Positions 56,677 to 64,000 of a stretch of 64,000 nt of DNA are shown in pieces. The stretch is taken from contig CAWDIH010000001.1 of the NCBI GenBank assembly GCA_963802415.1, positions 806,001 through 870,000 on the forward strand, read 5' to 3'. The translations under genes and the position numbers were made by a program. The DNA is from DATAES01 sp963802415 (lineage in GTDB: Bacteria > Actinomycetota > Acidimicrobiia > Acidimicrobiales > JACDCH01). The notes beneath the pieces are model-generated. The model did not search any database. It was not told the origin of the DNA and saw nothing but the letters and a program-made list of their open reading frames with translations. Each line of letters starts with the position of its first letter. The first letter of the stretch is position 1.

Positions 56677-57725
56677 TCGGCGGCGAGGTACCACTCGTAG
56701 GTGGATTGAAGACCGTCGTGTAGGTCAATGGCGTGGTGCCATCCGAGGTTGTGGATCCGTGTGACGTCGAGCAGCTCTTGCGGCGACCCGTCGAGCCTCG
56801 TGGTGTCGAACATGAGCGTCGCGTTGGGATGAACGACGTCCCGCACGCAGCGCGCGATGTCGTTGACTGTCGCGTCGATGCCAGTCCCGACGTTGACGAG
56901 GTCGGAGTGGTTGTAGGTCTGCATGAGATACAGGCACGCCGACGCGAGGTCGTCGACGTGCATCAGCTCGCGGCGCGGTCGCCCCGTTCCCCACACCCTC
57001 ACTTCGCGGTCGCCGACCTGCTTCGCCTCGTGGAAGCGGCGCATAAGCATCGGCACTAGGTGCGCGCTCTCGCGATCGAAGTTGTCGTTCGGACCGTACA
57101 GATTGGTTGGCATCGCCGAGATGAAGTTGTCGCCGTACTGTCGACGATAGGACTCGCACAACTTGATGCCCGCGATCTTGGCCACCGCGTACGCCTCGTT
57201 TGACGGTTCGAGCGGTCCGGTGAGGAGCTGATCCTCGGTGATCGGCTGGCGCGCGTCACGGGGATAGACGCAACTCGACCCGAGGTACAGCAACTTCTTG
57301 ACCTCGTACTCGTGGCTCGCGTGCACCACGGTTCCGTGGATGAGCATGTTGTCGTACAAGAACTCCGCCGGCCGGGTCGAGTTTGCCATGATCCCGCCGA
57401 CGGTCCCAGCGACGAGGAACACGAAGTCGGGCCGGTTGGCGCGGAACCAGTAGCTGACCGCCGCTTGATCCCGCAGGTCCAACTGGTCCCGCGTCGCGGT
57501 GACAATGTTCGTGAACCCGTCCGCTTGTAGTCGTCGAATCAGCGCGGACCCCACCAGACCGCGATGACCCGTCACGAACACTCTCGCGTTCAACGGCATG
57601 GAGGTCACGCCCGACTCGGCGTCGCCAGTGTGGGCCAGTAGCTCGTCGCGGACTTGCGTATATGACTTGCCGGTCTCCGCCATGCGGGCGCGTACCAGCC
57701 GCTTGAAGTTCTTGTCCTCGGTCAT
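56637..57725 (-). CDS. GDP-L-fucose synthase-like epimerase/reductase with N-terminal mini-domain
   Basis: A 362-residue protein. Residues 1-42 form a short basic helical unit (FKRLVRARMAETGKSYTQVR); after it an NAD(P)-dependent reductase of the GDP-fucose synthase family starts ARVFVTGHRGLVGSALIRRL. It continues with FVFLVAGTVGGIMANSTRPA, LYLGSSCVYPRDARQPI, the Tyr/Lys catalytic pair NEAYAVAKIAGIKLCESYRR, MPTNLYGPNDNFDRESAHLV and RELMHVDDLASACLYLM. The ATG at 57725 has a strong AGGAGG site, so the mini-domain is translated; an inner ATG at the domain border has none. It makes GDP-L-fucose or a related sugar for surface glycans. Confidence 0.85.
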   Translation of the reverse strand: MTEDKNFKRLVRARMAETGKSYTQVRDELLAHTGDAESGVTSMPLNARVFVTGHRGLVGSALIRRLQADGFTNIVTATRDQLDLRDQAAVSYWFRANRPDFVFLVAGTVGGIMANSTRPAEFLYDNMLIHGTVVHASHEYEVKKLLYLGSSCVYPRDARQPITEDQLLTGPLEPSNEAYAVAKIAGIKLCESYRRQYGDNFISAMPTNLYGPNDNFDRESAHLVPMLMRRFHEAKQVGDREVRVWGTGRPRRELMHVDDLASACLYLMQTYNHSDLVNVGTGIDATVNDIARCVRDVVHPNATLMFDTTRLDGSPQELLDVTRIHNLGWHHAIDLHDGLQSTYEWYLAADHIRERKGATSAA

Positions 57726-58054
57726 TGGTCCTCCTGTTCGCTCACGCAGGCATGCTCCCCAGCAGCTCCCGCGCGGCCGAAGGCCCACAGTTTCGAGATG
57801 ACCCGAGGATCCGCTCCCCTTCACCCCCGACCGGCGATCTCGCTGGGCAGATCACCAAGGGCTCGGCGACGGGTCCGTCGCCAGACCAGAGCCTCCCAAT
57901 CCCAGACCTGCGCGTCAAGGAACGACGACTGTCCCTCGAACGCCGGCTCCGAGCGTTACCGCGTGGTTCCTGCCTTAGCACGCGAGCGAAGGAACCGGCA
58001 TTCCCGCCGTTGTGCGACGGCGCTCCAGAACGGGCATGATGCGCTCGTTTCTCA
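57726..58054. other. Gene-free gap with one hairpin
   Basis: About 330 bases with no convincing reading frame. A hairpin with perfect arms GGTTCCT and AGGAACC (57964-57970, 57989-57995) is the only structure seen. The stretch presumably contains the divergent promoters of the fucose-synthase-like gene and the hydrolase–cyclase gene. Confidence 0.4.
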
Positions 58055-59422
58055 GTGTTGGCACAGCCAGAACGCGTCACAGCGGAGCGGATATTGGTCG
58101 AGTACGTGCAGCATGACGGGTCGTTCGTGGCCTACGACGCGCAAGGTGAGGGCCCGGGTCACATCTTGTACCTGCCGGGCGCGCTTGTGTCGATTGACGC
58201 GATGGCCGATGAGCCGCATGTCGCCCGATTGAACCGGCGACTTGCATCGATCGGCCGGTTGGTCCAGTTCGATCCCCCAGGGCTTGGACTGTCCGACGCA
58301 TCCACAAGCGAGGTCACGCTCGAACGCATCGCGGAGTGCGGACGAGCGGTGCTCGACGCGCTGAACGTCGACCGTGCGGATGTGATCGCCGCCAACGCGG
58401 GCGGTCTGTACGCCGTTGTTTTGGCAGCAACTGCGCCAGAGCGCGTGCGTTCTCTCGTCCTGATTGACACCCAGGCATGTGCTCTCGAAGATGACGACTA
58501 TCCGCTCGGCTATCCGCGAGCAGTGGTGCAGCAGTACGTAGACAGTCACAGCACACCGGGCATCGACTGGTCCATCCGCTCGGCGGACGGGTACGCGCTC
58601 ATGAATCCGAGCATGCGAGACGACCCCGCGTTCCGGCAGTGGGCCGAACAGTCGGTACGGCGATGCGCGAGTCCCGCCACAGCGCTTCGGTTCGTACGCC
58701 TCGTGTCGTTTGCCGACGTCCGCCGGTTCCTTCCGGCAATCTGCGCTCGGACACTGGTGCTCGCAAAGAGAGACAACGTCTTCCTGCCTGCGGGCCATGG
58801 GAAGTACCTCGCCGAACACATCGACGGCGCGGAGTTCGTGGAAGTGCCCGGCGCGGACTATGCGCCGTTCTCCGGTGATGTCGATGCGCTCATCGATCCG
58901 ATCGAGGAGTTTCTCACCGGACGACGATCGACCGGTCGTGAGCGAGTGCTGACGACGTTGCTGTTCACTGATCTGGTCGACTCAACAGGAATGGTGATCG
59001 CGCTTGGTGACCGAGCATGGCATGCGCTGCTCGATAACCACGACGCCTTCGTGCGCGCCGAAATCCGACGATACGGCGGGACTGAGGTCAACACCACTGG
59101 AGACGGTTTCCTGGCGACGTTCGACAGTCCGACGCAGGCTGTTCGTGCGGCTCAGGCAATCGTGGGCGAAGCGGCGAAGAGCAACCTCGCGGTACGGGTC
59201 GGCATTCACACTGGGGAATGTGAACGGCGAGGCGCCGATCTTGCAGGCCTCACGGTACACATCGCGGCACGCGTTGCAGGTTGCGCCGGACCCGATGAAG
59301 TGCTCGTCTCACGAACTGTTCGCGATCTACTCGGTGCCTCGGAACTTCGCTTTGTCGACCGCGGCGAGTACGAGTTGCAGGGCATCCCGACCCCGTGGCA
59401 ACTGTTCGCGCTTGATCACTAG
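58055..59422 (+). CDS. Alpha/beta-hydrolase fused to a class III nucleotide cyclase
   Basis: A 455-residue two-domain protein. The first 290 residues are an alpha/beta hydrolase (GHILYLPGALVSIDAMADEP, LVQFDPPGLGLSDAST). The nucleophile elbow reads IAANAGGLYAVVLA, with Asn114 where Ser is expected, so the hydrolase is probably inactive and may act as a sensor. The C-terminal cyclase has TLLFTDLVDSTGMV (metal Asp), RYGGTEVNTTGDGFLATFDS and LAGLTVHIAARVAGCAGPDE; the purine-specificity Lys is replaced by Asn. The TTG start at 58055 is weakly supported. Such fusions are frequent in mycobacteria and relatives. Confidence 0.85.
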   Translation: MLAQPERVTAERILVEYVQHDGSFVAYDAQGEGPGHILYLPGALVSIDAMADEPHVARLNRRLASIGRLVQFDPPGLGLSDASTSEVTLERIAECGRAVLDALNVDRADVIAANAGGLYAVVLAATAPERVRSLVLIDTQACALEDDDYPLGYPRAVVQQYVDSHSTPGIDWSIRSADGYALMNPSMRDDPAFRQWAEQSVRRCASPATALRFVRLVSFADVRRFLPAICARTLVLAKRDNVFLPAGHGKYLAEHIDGAEFVEVPGADYAPFSGDVDALIDPIEEFLTGRRSTGRERVLTTLLFTDLVDSTGMVIALGDRAWHALLDNHDAFVRAEIRRYGGTEVNTTGDGFLATFDSPTQAVRAAQAIVGEAAKSNLAVRVGIHTGECERRGADLAGLTVHIAARVAGCAGPDEVLVSRTVRDLLGASELRFVDRGEYELQGIPTPWQLFALDH

Positions 59423-59876
59423 CGCGTGCTGGACGCGTCTCGACATCCGCCGATCGGCGTCGGAGAAACGGTGTGTTCGTTCGCCGCCACTCGCATAGCC
59501 AGGCCAGGCGAGGCAGTCGAGCATCTGAATCAGCGGTGGTAAGCGCATCGATCCGCTCTGGACCATACGGAACGCAGCCGCTTCCGGAGGGTCGTGACAT
59601 CGCGCGACCCACCCGGTATCGCGTGCTCGAGTCGGCGACCATCCGGAAATAGTCCCATGAGCGATCCCGCGCGTTTCGGCCTTGAGCGTGGTGTCGCGTG
59701 AACCGGCATTATCGACTAGCTCGTGCCCAGTGGCTCGACCGACCAGCTACTCGTCTCCACGAAGGTGATCAGGCGCGCTGAAAGGGCTGCGGGGTGCCGG
59801 CCGTCATAGCGTCGCGGCAAGATTGCGCCATGCTCGCCGGCGGACCCTTCCTCGGGTGCGCTGGTGGGCCATTGCC
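59423..59876. other. Gene-free gap upstream of the split phosphotransferase
   Basis: About 450 bases without a reading frame I can support on either strand. A short palindromic cluster is not evident. The promoter of the phosphotransferase gene should lie at its right end. Confidence 0.3.
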
Positions 59877-60573
59877 ATGACCGGAATCGAAGCTTCGACC
59901 TCTCCCCCTCCCTTGCCGCGCTGGTTCGGACCTAGAGCCAGCCCAGATGACCCGGCCGTCTCGGCCCTGATCGCCCGCGTCGCGGCGGGGCCGGATGGGC
60001 AGACATTGGCGGTGGGTTGAACCTCAACGTGCGGATAGACGCTGAGCCGCCGGTTGTCGTCCGGGTTCATAGGCCCTGGGTCCGCCGCGGCCGGGTAGCG
60101 GGACTGCGGCGCCTGCGGGAGCGGCTCCAGCGGACGCAAGTCCGCGTCGCTTGGCCGATTCGGATTTCCGGATGCGATCTCCTGAGGGTCGCTGATCGTT
60201 GGGCTGAGATTGAGGAGTTCATCGATCACGTCCAGCCACGGGCGGACGAGGACTCCTGCGTCCGCCTATTCGAGGAGCTCGGACGCCTTCACACTGCGCT
60301 CAAAGCAGTCTGGGAGCCCAGCCCGCCCGAACCCCTCGACGACCACAGAACCTTCGGCCAACTGCGTTACTCGGTCGGCTTCACACGCCGCAGGCTCGGA
60401 CCCCGCAGCGAGCCGGTCGTGCATCGGATGCGCCAACTGACTGGCGAGCTCTCCAAGCTCCGGAAGGAGGTCGAACTGCCATGCACTCCGATTCATGGGG
60501 ACTACAAATTGGGCAACGCGGGAGAACTGTCAGACGGCTCATGGGCCACCTTCGACCTGGATTTTGCGAGGGT
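59877..60573 (+). pseudogene. 5' part of an aminoglycoside-phosphotransferase-family gene split by IS21
   Basis: The frame starts at ATG 59877 (TGIEASTSPPPLPRWFG), shifts near 60015 (GTGGG should be GTGGGG) and continues LNLNVRIDAEPPVVVRVHRP, FEELGRLHTALKAVW, the catalytic loop PCTPIHGDYKLGNAGELSDG and the metal site WATFDLDFARV, at which the insertion element interrupts it. The family phosphorylates small molecules or homoserine-like substrates; a resistance role is not implied. The 3' part resumes at 63149. Joining the two parts across the 6-bp duplication restores one frame. Confidence 0.8.
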
Positions 60574-60726
60574 TGGGTTTGTCAACCGAGACTGGCCCCA
60601 CCGTGCTCGCTTGTTTTGGCCCCACCTTGATGATTGTTGGCGGTGGCCGCGAAAGCCGGGCCGTGTAGAGCCGCGTGAGGCCCGCGCGGCACGCGGGATG
60701 GGTGATGGGTGCGGGCGTTGCGCCGG

Positions 60727-61503
60727 TTACGCGGTCTTCTTGCGCGTGCGGGTCGTGGTGGTGCGCAACCGGTAGCTGTCGGTTCCGGTCTCGATGATGT
60801 GGGCGTTGAACGTGAGCCGGTCGACGATCGCGGCGACGAGGCGTGGCTCGGGGATGATCGAGCCCCACTCGCTGAACGGCAGGTTCGACGCGACTGCGAC
60901 GGATGCTTTCTCTTCGCGCTCGGTGAGGATCTGGAACAACAGCTCCGAGCCGCGGGCGTCGAGCTGCACGTAGCCGAGCTCGTCCAAGCAGAGCAGATCG
61001 AGCCGGCCGTAGCGGGCGACGATGCGCGACAGTCGTCGTTCGTCGGCGGCTTCGGCGAGCTCGTTGACGAGCTGCGCGGCGGTGGCGTAACGAACACGCC
61101 GTCCTTGCTCACACGCGGCCAAGCCGAGACCGATGAGCAGGTGGCTCTTGCCGGTGCCGCTGTCGCCGAGGAGCACGACCGGCTCGCCGGCGTCGAGGTA
61201 GGCGCACGACGCCAGCGTGGCGATCGTCGCCGGGTTGATCGTCGGCGCGGCGGCGAGATCGAAGTCGGCGAGCCGTTTGACGCGCGGGAACCGCGCTTCG
61301 GTGACGCGCCGCTGCCGGCGTCGTTCGGTGCGTTCGTCGACTTCGGCGGACAGCACCTCGGCCAGGAACGCCAGATAGCTCTGCTGGGATCGTTGCGCGA
61401 TCTCCGCGAGGCGCGCCGCGTCGGTGCGCACGATCGGCAGGCGCAGCTCTCGGGTCGCCGCGCCGATGGCGGCAGTGGCGGCGGTGTCAGTCATCTTCGT
61501 CAT
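60727..61503 (-). CDS. istB: IS21 transposition helper ATPase IstB
   Basis: A 258-residue AAA+ protein related to DnaC. P-loop VVLLGDSGTGKSHLLIGLGL, RRVRYATAAQLVNELAEA, Walker B DLLCLDELGYVQLDARGSEL and the sensor segment SVAVASNLPFSEWGSIIPEP are present. It forms an oligomer that assists IstA in target choice. The ATG overlaps the istA stop (TAATG) with a GGAGG site just ahead, giving coupled translation. Confidence 0.94.
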   Translation of the reverse strand: MTKMTDTAATAAIGAATRELRLPIVRTDAARLAEIAQRSQQSYLAFLAEVLSAEVDERTERRRQRRVTEARFPRVKRLADFDLAAAPTINPATIATLASCAYLDAGEPVVLLGDSGTGKSHLLIGLGLAACEQGRRVRYATAAQLVNELAEAADERRLSRIVARYGRLDLLCLDELGYVQLDARGSELLFQILTEREEKASVAVASNLPFSEWGSIIPEPRLVAAIVDRLTFNAHIIETGTDSYRLRTTTTRTRKKTA

Positions 61504-63050
61504 TAGGCCTCCAGCAAGTCGTCGTAGTCGGTGAGGGTGGGCGGGGGCCGGTCGAAGCGGGCGAGGTTCCCGATCGGCAGCACGGCGGCGGTCGAGTCGT
61601 GCGCGTGTTTGCGGGCTTCGATCATCACGATGGCGGGGTCGACACCGCCAACGACGAGCGCGGCGTGCATGCCGGCGGCGACCGCGTCGGCGGGAAGCAG
61701 CCGATGGGCGAGGAGCACCTCGATCATCGCCTTGGTGCCGTCACCATCGCCGAGCCGGCGCCGGGCCTGGGTCCAGAACCGCTCATGGGTGGCCGTGAAC
61801 GCGCCCGACGCCCGCGCTCGAGCGAGCGGGGTGGCCGACAGCATCGCCCCGGGCTTGAGCGCCAGGACCTCGAGGTAGTGGTCCAACACCAACACCTCGT
61901 CGCCCTTGCGGGCCCGCACATGCGACGCGATGACCTTCACACCATCGAGCACGTCGACGGTCTCGGCACCGACGCGAACATCGACCCGCCGGCCGACATG
62001 ACGGGCCGGGACCGAGTAGAACGCGCCGCGCACCGACACCCGACTCTTGCGATCGACGCGATGCGAGCTCAGCACGGCCGTGTCGAACGCTTCGGCCGGT
62101 AACGGTCGCAACGTCTCGACTTCGAGCTCGAAATGCTCACCGACCGCGATCCGCCGGTGCGCGATGTGGCGGCGGTCGTCGCGGTCCATCGCCGCGGCGA
62201 GTAGTTCGTTGAGCTCGAGCATCGACGCGACGTGCGGGACGGGGACGAGATGGCGGCGACGGAACCGGCCCACCTCAGACTCGACTCCGCCCTTCTCATG
62301 GGAGCCTTTGATGCCGGGCTGACAGAAGAAACTGTCGAACCTGTAGTGCGACCGCAGCGCGATGAACCGTTCCGCCTCGATCCGGGTGCGGCCCTTGAGC
62401 ACCTTGGTCACCGCCGCCTTCAAGTTGTCGTAACGGATCCGGTCGGGCACGCCGCCGAAGTGCTCGAAGCCGCGCACATGGCCGTCCAAGAACACGGCCT
62501 GACACTCGTTGAGATAGGCGCGCGTGAACCCTTTGCCCGACGCCGACAGGCGCATCAAGAACAGAGGCAGCTCAGTGAGCGCGCCGGCCAGATAGACGTG
62601 GATCGACCCGAAGTCGACCTCGGCCTCCTCACCCAGCCGATGGTGCTGCGGGACCATCACCTCGATCAGCGGCACCGACTGACGGCGGCGGACCTCGGCG
62701 ACATAACGACGCACCGTCGACTCGCCCACCTCCACACCGAACTCCTCGACCAACCGCTGCCACACCCGGCGCGCCGTATGACGCTGCTTACGCGGCGCGC
62801 CCTTGTCGGCCTCGAGCCAGCCGTTGATCGTCGCCTTCCACGGATCCAGCACCGGAGCGGGACGAACGACCGGCTTGCGCGGCGGCGGCATCGCCGACGA
62901 CAACGCCGCGCGCACATCACGACGATGCACATGGAACCGATCCGACAGCGCGCGGATCGACAGCTCCTCACGCTCATGCGCCTTGCGGATCTGCTCGAAC
63001 AACTCCACCTTCGACCTTCGGGGCATGCGCCCCACGGTCCGGTGCGTCAA
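61503..63050 (-). CDS. istA: IS21 transposase IstA
   Basis: A 515-residue DDE transposase. The N-terminal helix-turn-helix is LSIRALSDRFHVHRRDVRAA; the catalytic core has GEEAEVDFGSIHVYL (first Asp), DRIRYDNLKAAVTKVL (second Asp) and SHEKGGVESEVGRFRRRHLV (Glu); the C-terminal beta-barrel with RVSVRGAFYSVPARHVGRRV follows. It is intact, so the element may be mobile. Confidence 0.94.
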   Translation of the reverse strand: MTHRTVGRMPRRSKVELFEQIRKAHEREELSIRALSDRFHVHRRDVRAALSSAMPPPRKPVVRPAPVLDPWKATINGWLEADKGAPRKQRHTARRVWQRLVEEFGVEVGESTVRRYVAEVRRRQSVPLIEVMVPQHHRLGEEAEVDFGSIHVYLAGALTELPLFLMRLSASGKGFTRAYLNECQAVFLDGHVRGFEHFGGVPDRIRYDNLKAAVTKVLKGRTRIEAERFIALRSHYRFDSFFCQPGIKGSHEKGGVESEVGRFRRRHLVPVPHVASMLELNELLAAAMDRDDRRHIAHRRIAVGEHFELEVETLRPLPAEAFDTAVLSSHRVDRKSRVSVRGAFYSVPARHVGRRVDVRVGAETVDVLDGVKVIASHVRARKGDEVLVLDHYLEVLALKPGAMLSATPLARARASGAFTATHERFWTQARRRLGDGDGTKAMIEVLLAHRLLPADAVAAGMHAALVVGGVDPAIVMIEARKHAHDSTAAVLPIGNLARFDRPPPTLTDYDDLLEA

Positions 63051-63148
63051 CCCGCTCCTGGTGGACCCCCTCGAACACCGCCCCGGGTGGGGCCAAAACA
63101 GACGAGCACTACCGCCCGAGGTGGGGCCAAATCAGGTGAGCACACTCA

Positions 63149-63428
63149 GAGGGTCAGGGAGCGGCTGTACGACATCGCGGCCAGCCTGCACCACGTCGCC
63201 CGGGGCGGCGAATTGCTCGAGCCGCGACGACTGCTCGACGCCTACGAAGGCACGGCTCCGGAACCGCTGACTCGCGACGAGCACCGTTGGCTCCCCGGGG
63301 CTCTAGCCCTTGTACCCTTGCACTGGGCTGCCACCGCAGGGCTCGTGGGCGACGGCATCCACGAGGCCGACAGCGCAATGACCGCCGCCGAGGGCTGGTG
63401 GTCGCGCCGGGCTGAACTCTCGTCGTAG
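63149..63428 (+). pseudogene. 3' part of the phosphotransferase gene split by IS21
   Basis: After the right-hand GAGGGT the frame continues RVRERLYDIAASLHHVARGG, EPRRLLDAYEGTAPEPLTRD, EHRWLPGALALVPLHWAATA and stops at TAG 63426. Joined to the 5' part it reads FDLDFARVRERLYDIAASLH without loss, which proves the insertion point. The C-terminal helices match phosphotransferase-family proteins. The inserted gene can no longer make a full enzyme. Confidence 0.85.
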
Positions 63429-63599
63429 TCCGGCGGCCGCGCTCGGGGACTGGAGTTCTCGGCTGAGCTCCGACTCCACTGAAGCGGCTGGCATGTTGCG
63501 CTAACCAACCTCTGCGATGAATGCGTGGAGGAGCGTACCCTCCGGCGTGCCTTAGCCTCCCATCCCGGCCGGCAGTCGCATAAGAGCCAGTGAGACTCT

Positions 63600-63790
63600 G
63601 AGTTGAGAGTTGCAGGGTCCACCGCCGTGTCGTTGTTGGTGGCTACGTTCAGCGTTCCCGTTTCGGTTTGACTCGGTTTGCAGCACCGATTCCTTCGGGT
63701 GCTTGTCGACCGGGACGGGAACGGGGCACGCCCCGTTCCAGAGGGTGACCGAGTTGGTTGCGTCAACAGCCAACTCGACACGGTCTCCGT
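63600..63790 (+). ncRNA. Structured leader, candidate IS110 bridge RNA
   Basis: This non-coding stretch directly upstream of an IS110-family transposase folds strongly. A 13-bp stem with two G-U pairs joins 63654-63666 (GTTCCCGTTTCGG) and 63710-63722 (CCGGGACGGGAAC), enclosing an inner stem GCACCGA/TCGGGTGC. Other hairpins are CCACC/GGTGG (63619-63642), a 9- to 10-bp stem GGAACGGGG/CCCCGTTCC (63718-63739, an alternative to the long stem) and GAGTTGG/CCAACTC (63751-63776). IS110 elements encode a guide RNA in a non-coding end; this placement and fold fit, but the element's left border and guide loops are not defined. Confidence 0.45.
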
Positions 63791-63835
63791 CGCGGAACGC
63801 GCGTGCCACCCCTTGACCGTTTGAGAAGAGAAGGG

Positions 63836-64000
63836 ATGACGATGACCATGGTAGAGACGCGCCCGGTCACGGGCGGTGGACACGCACCTCGACACGCACG
63901 TTGCGGCGGCGCTGGATGCGTCCGGCGGTGTGTTGGGTGTGGAGTCGTTCGAGGCGACACCGGCGGGCTACCGCAAGTTGTTCGACTGGCTGTGCGGGTT
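63836..64000 (+). CDS. IS110-family transposase, N-terminal part (window edge, one frame break)
   Basis: From ATG 63836 the frame reads TMTMVETRPVTGG; a missing G near 63873 then shifts it, and the continuing frame is GVDTHLDTHVAAALDASGGV, LGVESFEATPAGYRKLFDWL. This is the RuvC-like DEDD N-terminus of IS110 transposases (first Asp in GVDTH). The gene runs off the right edge. The frame break, if real, would inactivate it, but similar single-G losses occur all over this window. Confidence 0.8.
   Translation, partial: MTMTMVETRPVTGGGHAPRHARCGGAGCVRRCVGCGVVRGDTGGLPQVVRLAVRV

Larger units (their letters stand above)
60574..63148 (-). mobile_element. Complete IS21-family insertion sequence, 2575 bp
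   Basis: The element is bounded by a direct 6-bp duplication GAGGGT (60568-60573 and 63149-63154). The termini are TG...CA. The outer 29 bases of both ends align without gaps and share the block TGGCCCCACC; a second copy of that block, with TGTTTTGGCCCCACC, follows inside each end, as usual for the multiple terminal repeats of IS21 elements. It carries istA and istB on the minus strand, both intact, and lies within a phosphotransferase gene. The element's genes are free of the frame errors found elsewhere. Confidence 0.88.

Noticed and set aside
59250..59642. Minus-strand frame across the cyclase end and following gap
   Set aside because: It covers the clear cyclase C-terminus and has no recognisable motif or ribosome site.
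60593..63129. IS21 borders at the inner TGGCCCC blocks
   Set aside because: No target duplication flanks these borders; moving out to TGGGTT...ACTCA gives the GAGGGT duplication and restores the interrupted frame.

Overview
The window is about 64 kb of GC-rich bacterial DNA. Gene content, GTG/TTG start use and stop/start overlaps point to an actinobacterium. Three things fit this: SigE-type sigma factors, a Tad pilus locus with a short Flp-like pilin, and the order topA–MFS–tmk–holB. The class Acidimicrobiia is plausible but is only an inference.

Layout. Positions 1-5.6 kb hold a stress-type membrane protein, a large LuxR/MalT-like ATPase regulator, a carboxymuconolactone decarboxylase-like protein, a SigE-family sigma factor with a membrane partner, and a small P-loop kinase. 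Positions 5.6-24 kb are a cobalamin locus. A cobalt transporter (cbtBA) on the minus strand and a biosynthesis operon on the plus strand diverge from one intergenic region that carries two back-to-back cobalamin riboswitches. The operon runs from a FhuF-like [2Fe-2S] protein through cobN and a fused ChlI/ChlD chelatase subunit. After a convergent minus block (cobQ, cobK, cobF), a plus block follows: a ribbon-helix-helix–CobI fusion, cobM, cobL, cbiG-cobJ, cobH, cbiX, cobB, cobO. The set mixes the oxygen-dependent mark (CobF, CobN) with the oxygen-independent one (CbiG, CbiX).

Positions 24-31 kb are an iron and metal region: a membrane protein with a His/Cys-rich exported domain, bacterioferritin and its ferredoxin, a lipoprotein with an FTR1/EfeU permease, and a hydantoinase A-like protein. 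Positions 31-37 kb hold a GDT1-type metal exporter, a zinc alcohol dehydrogenase, a CtpE-like P-type ATPase, a DedA protein and a HAD phosphatase. Positions 37-41 kb are a Tad pilus locus (TadZ, TadA, TadB, TadC, Flp-like, TadE-like). Positions 41-54.7 kb hold a DUF1998-type helicase, a STAS/anti-sigma kinase pair, a Ser/Asp/Leu-repeat lipoprotein, acyl-CoA dehydrogenase and enoyl-CoA hydratase genes, topA–MFS–tmk–holB, and a Fic protein.

From a tRNA-Thr(CGT) gene at 54.8 kb onward the content becomes accessory: a truncated glyoxalase-family remnant directly beside the tRNA, a methyltransferase, a GNAT, a GDP-fucose synthase-like gene, a hydrolase–cyclase fusion, and a phosphotransferase gene split by a complete 2575-bp IS21-family element with a 6-bp target duplication. 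The window ends in the start of an IS110-family transposase preceded by a strongly foldable non-coding stretch.

Caution on quality. At least twenty otherwise healthy genes or gene parts need single-base frame changes, many in short G or C runs. I read these as sequence errors rather than decay, and I annotate such genes as single CDS entries with the break positions given.
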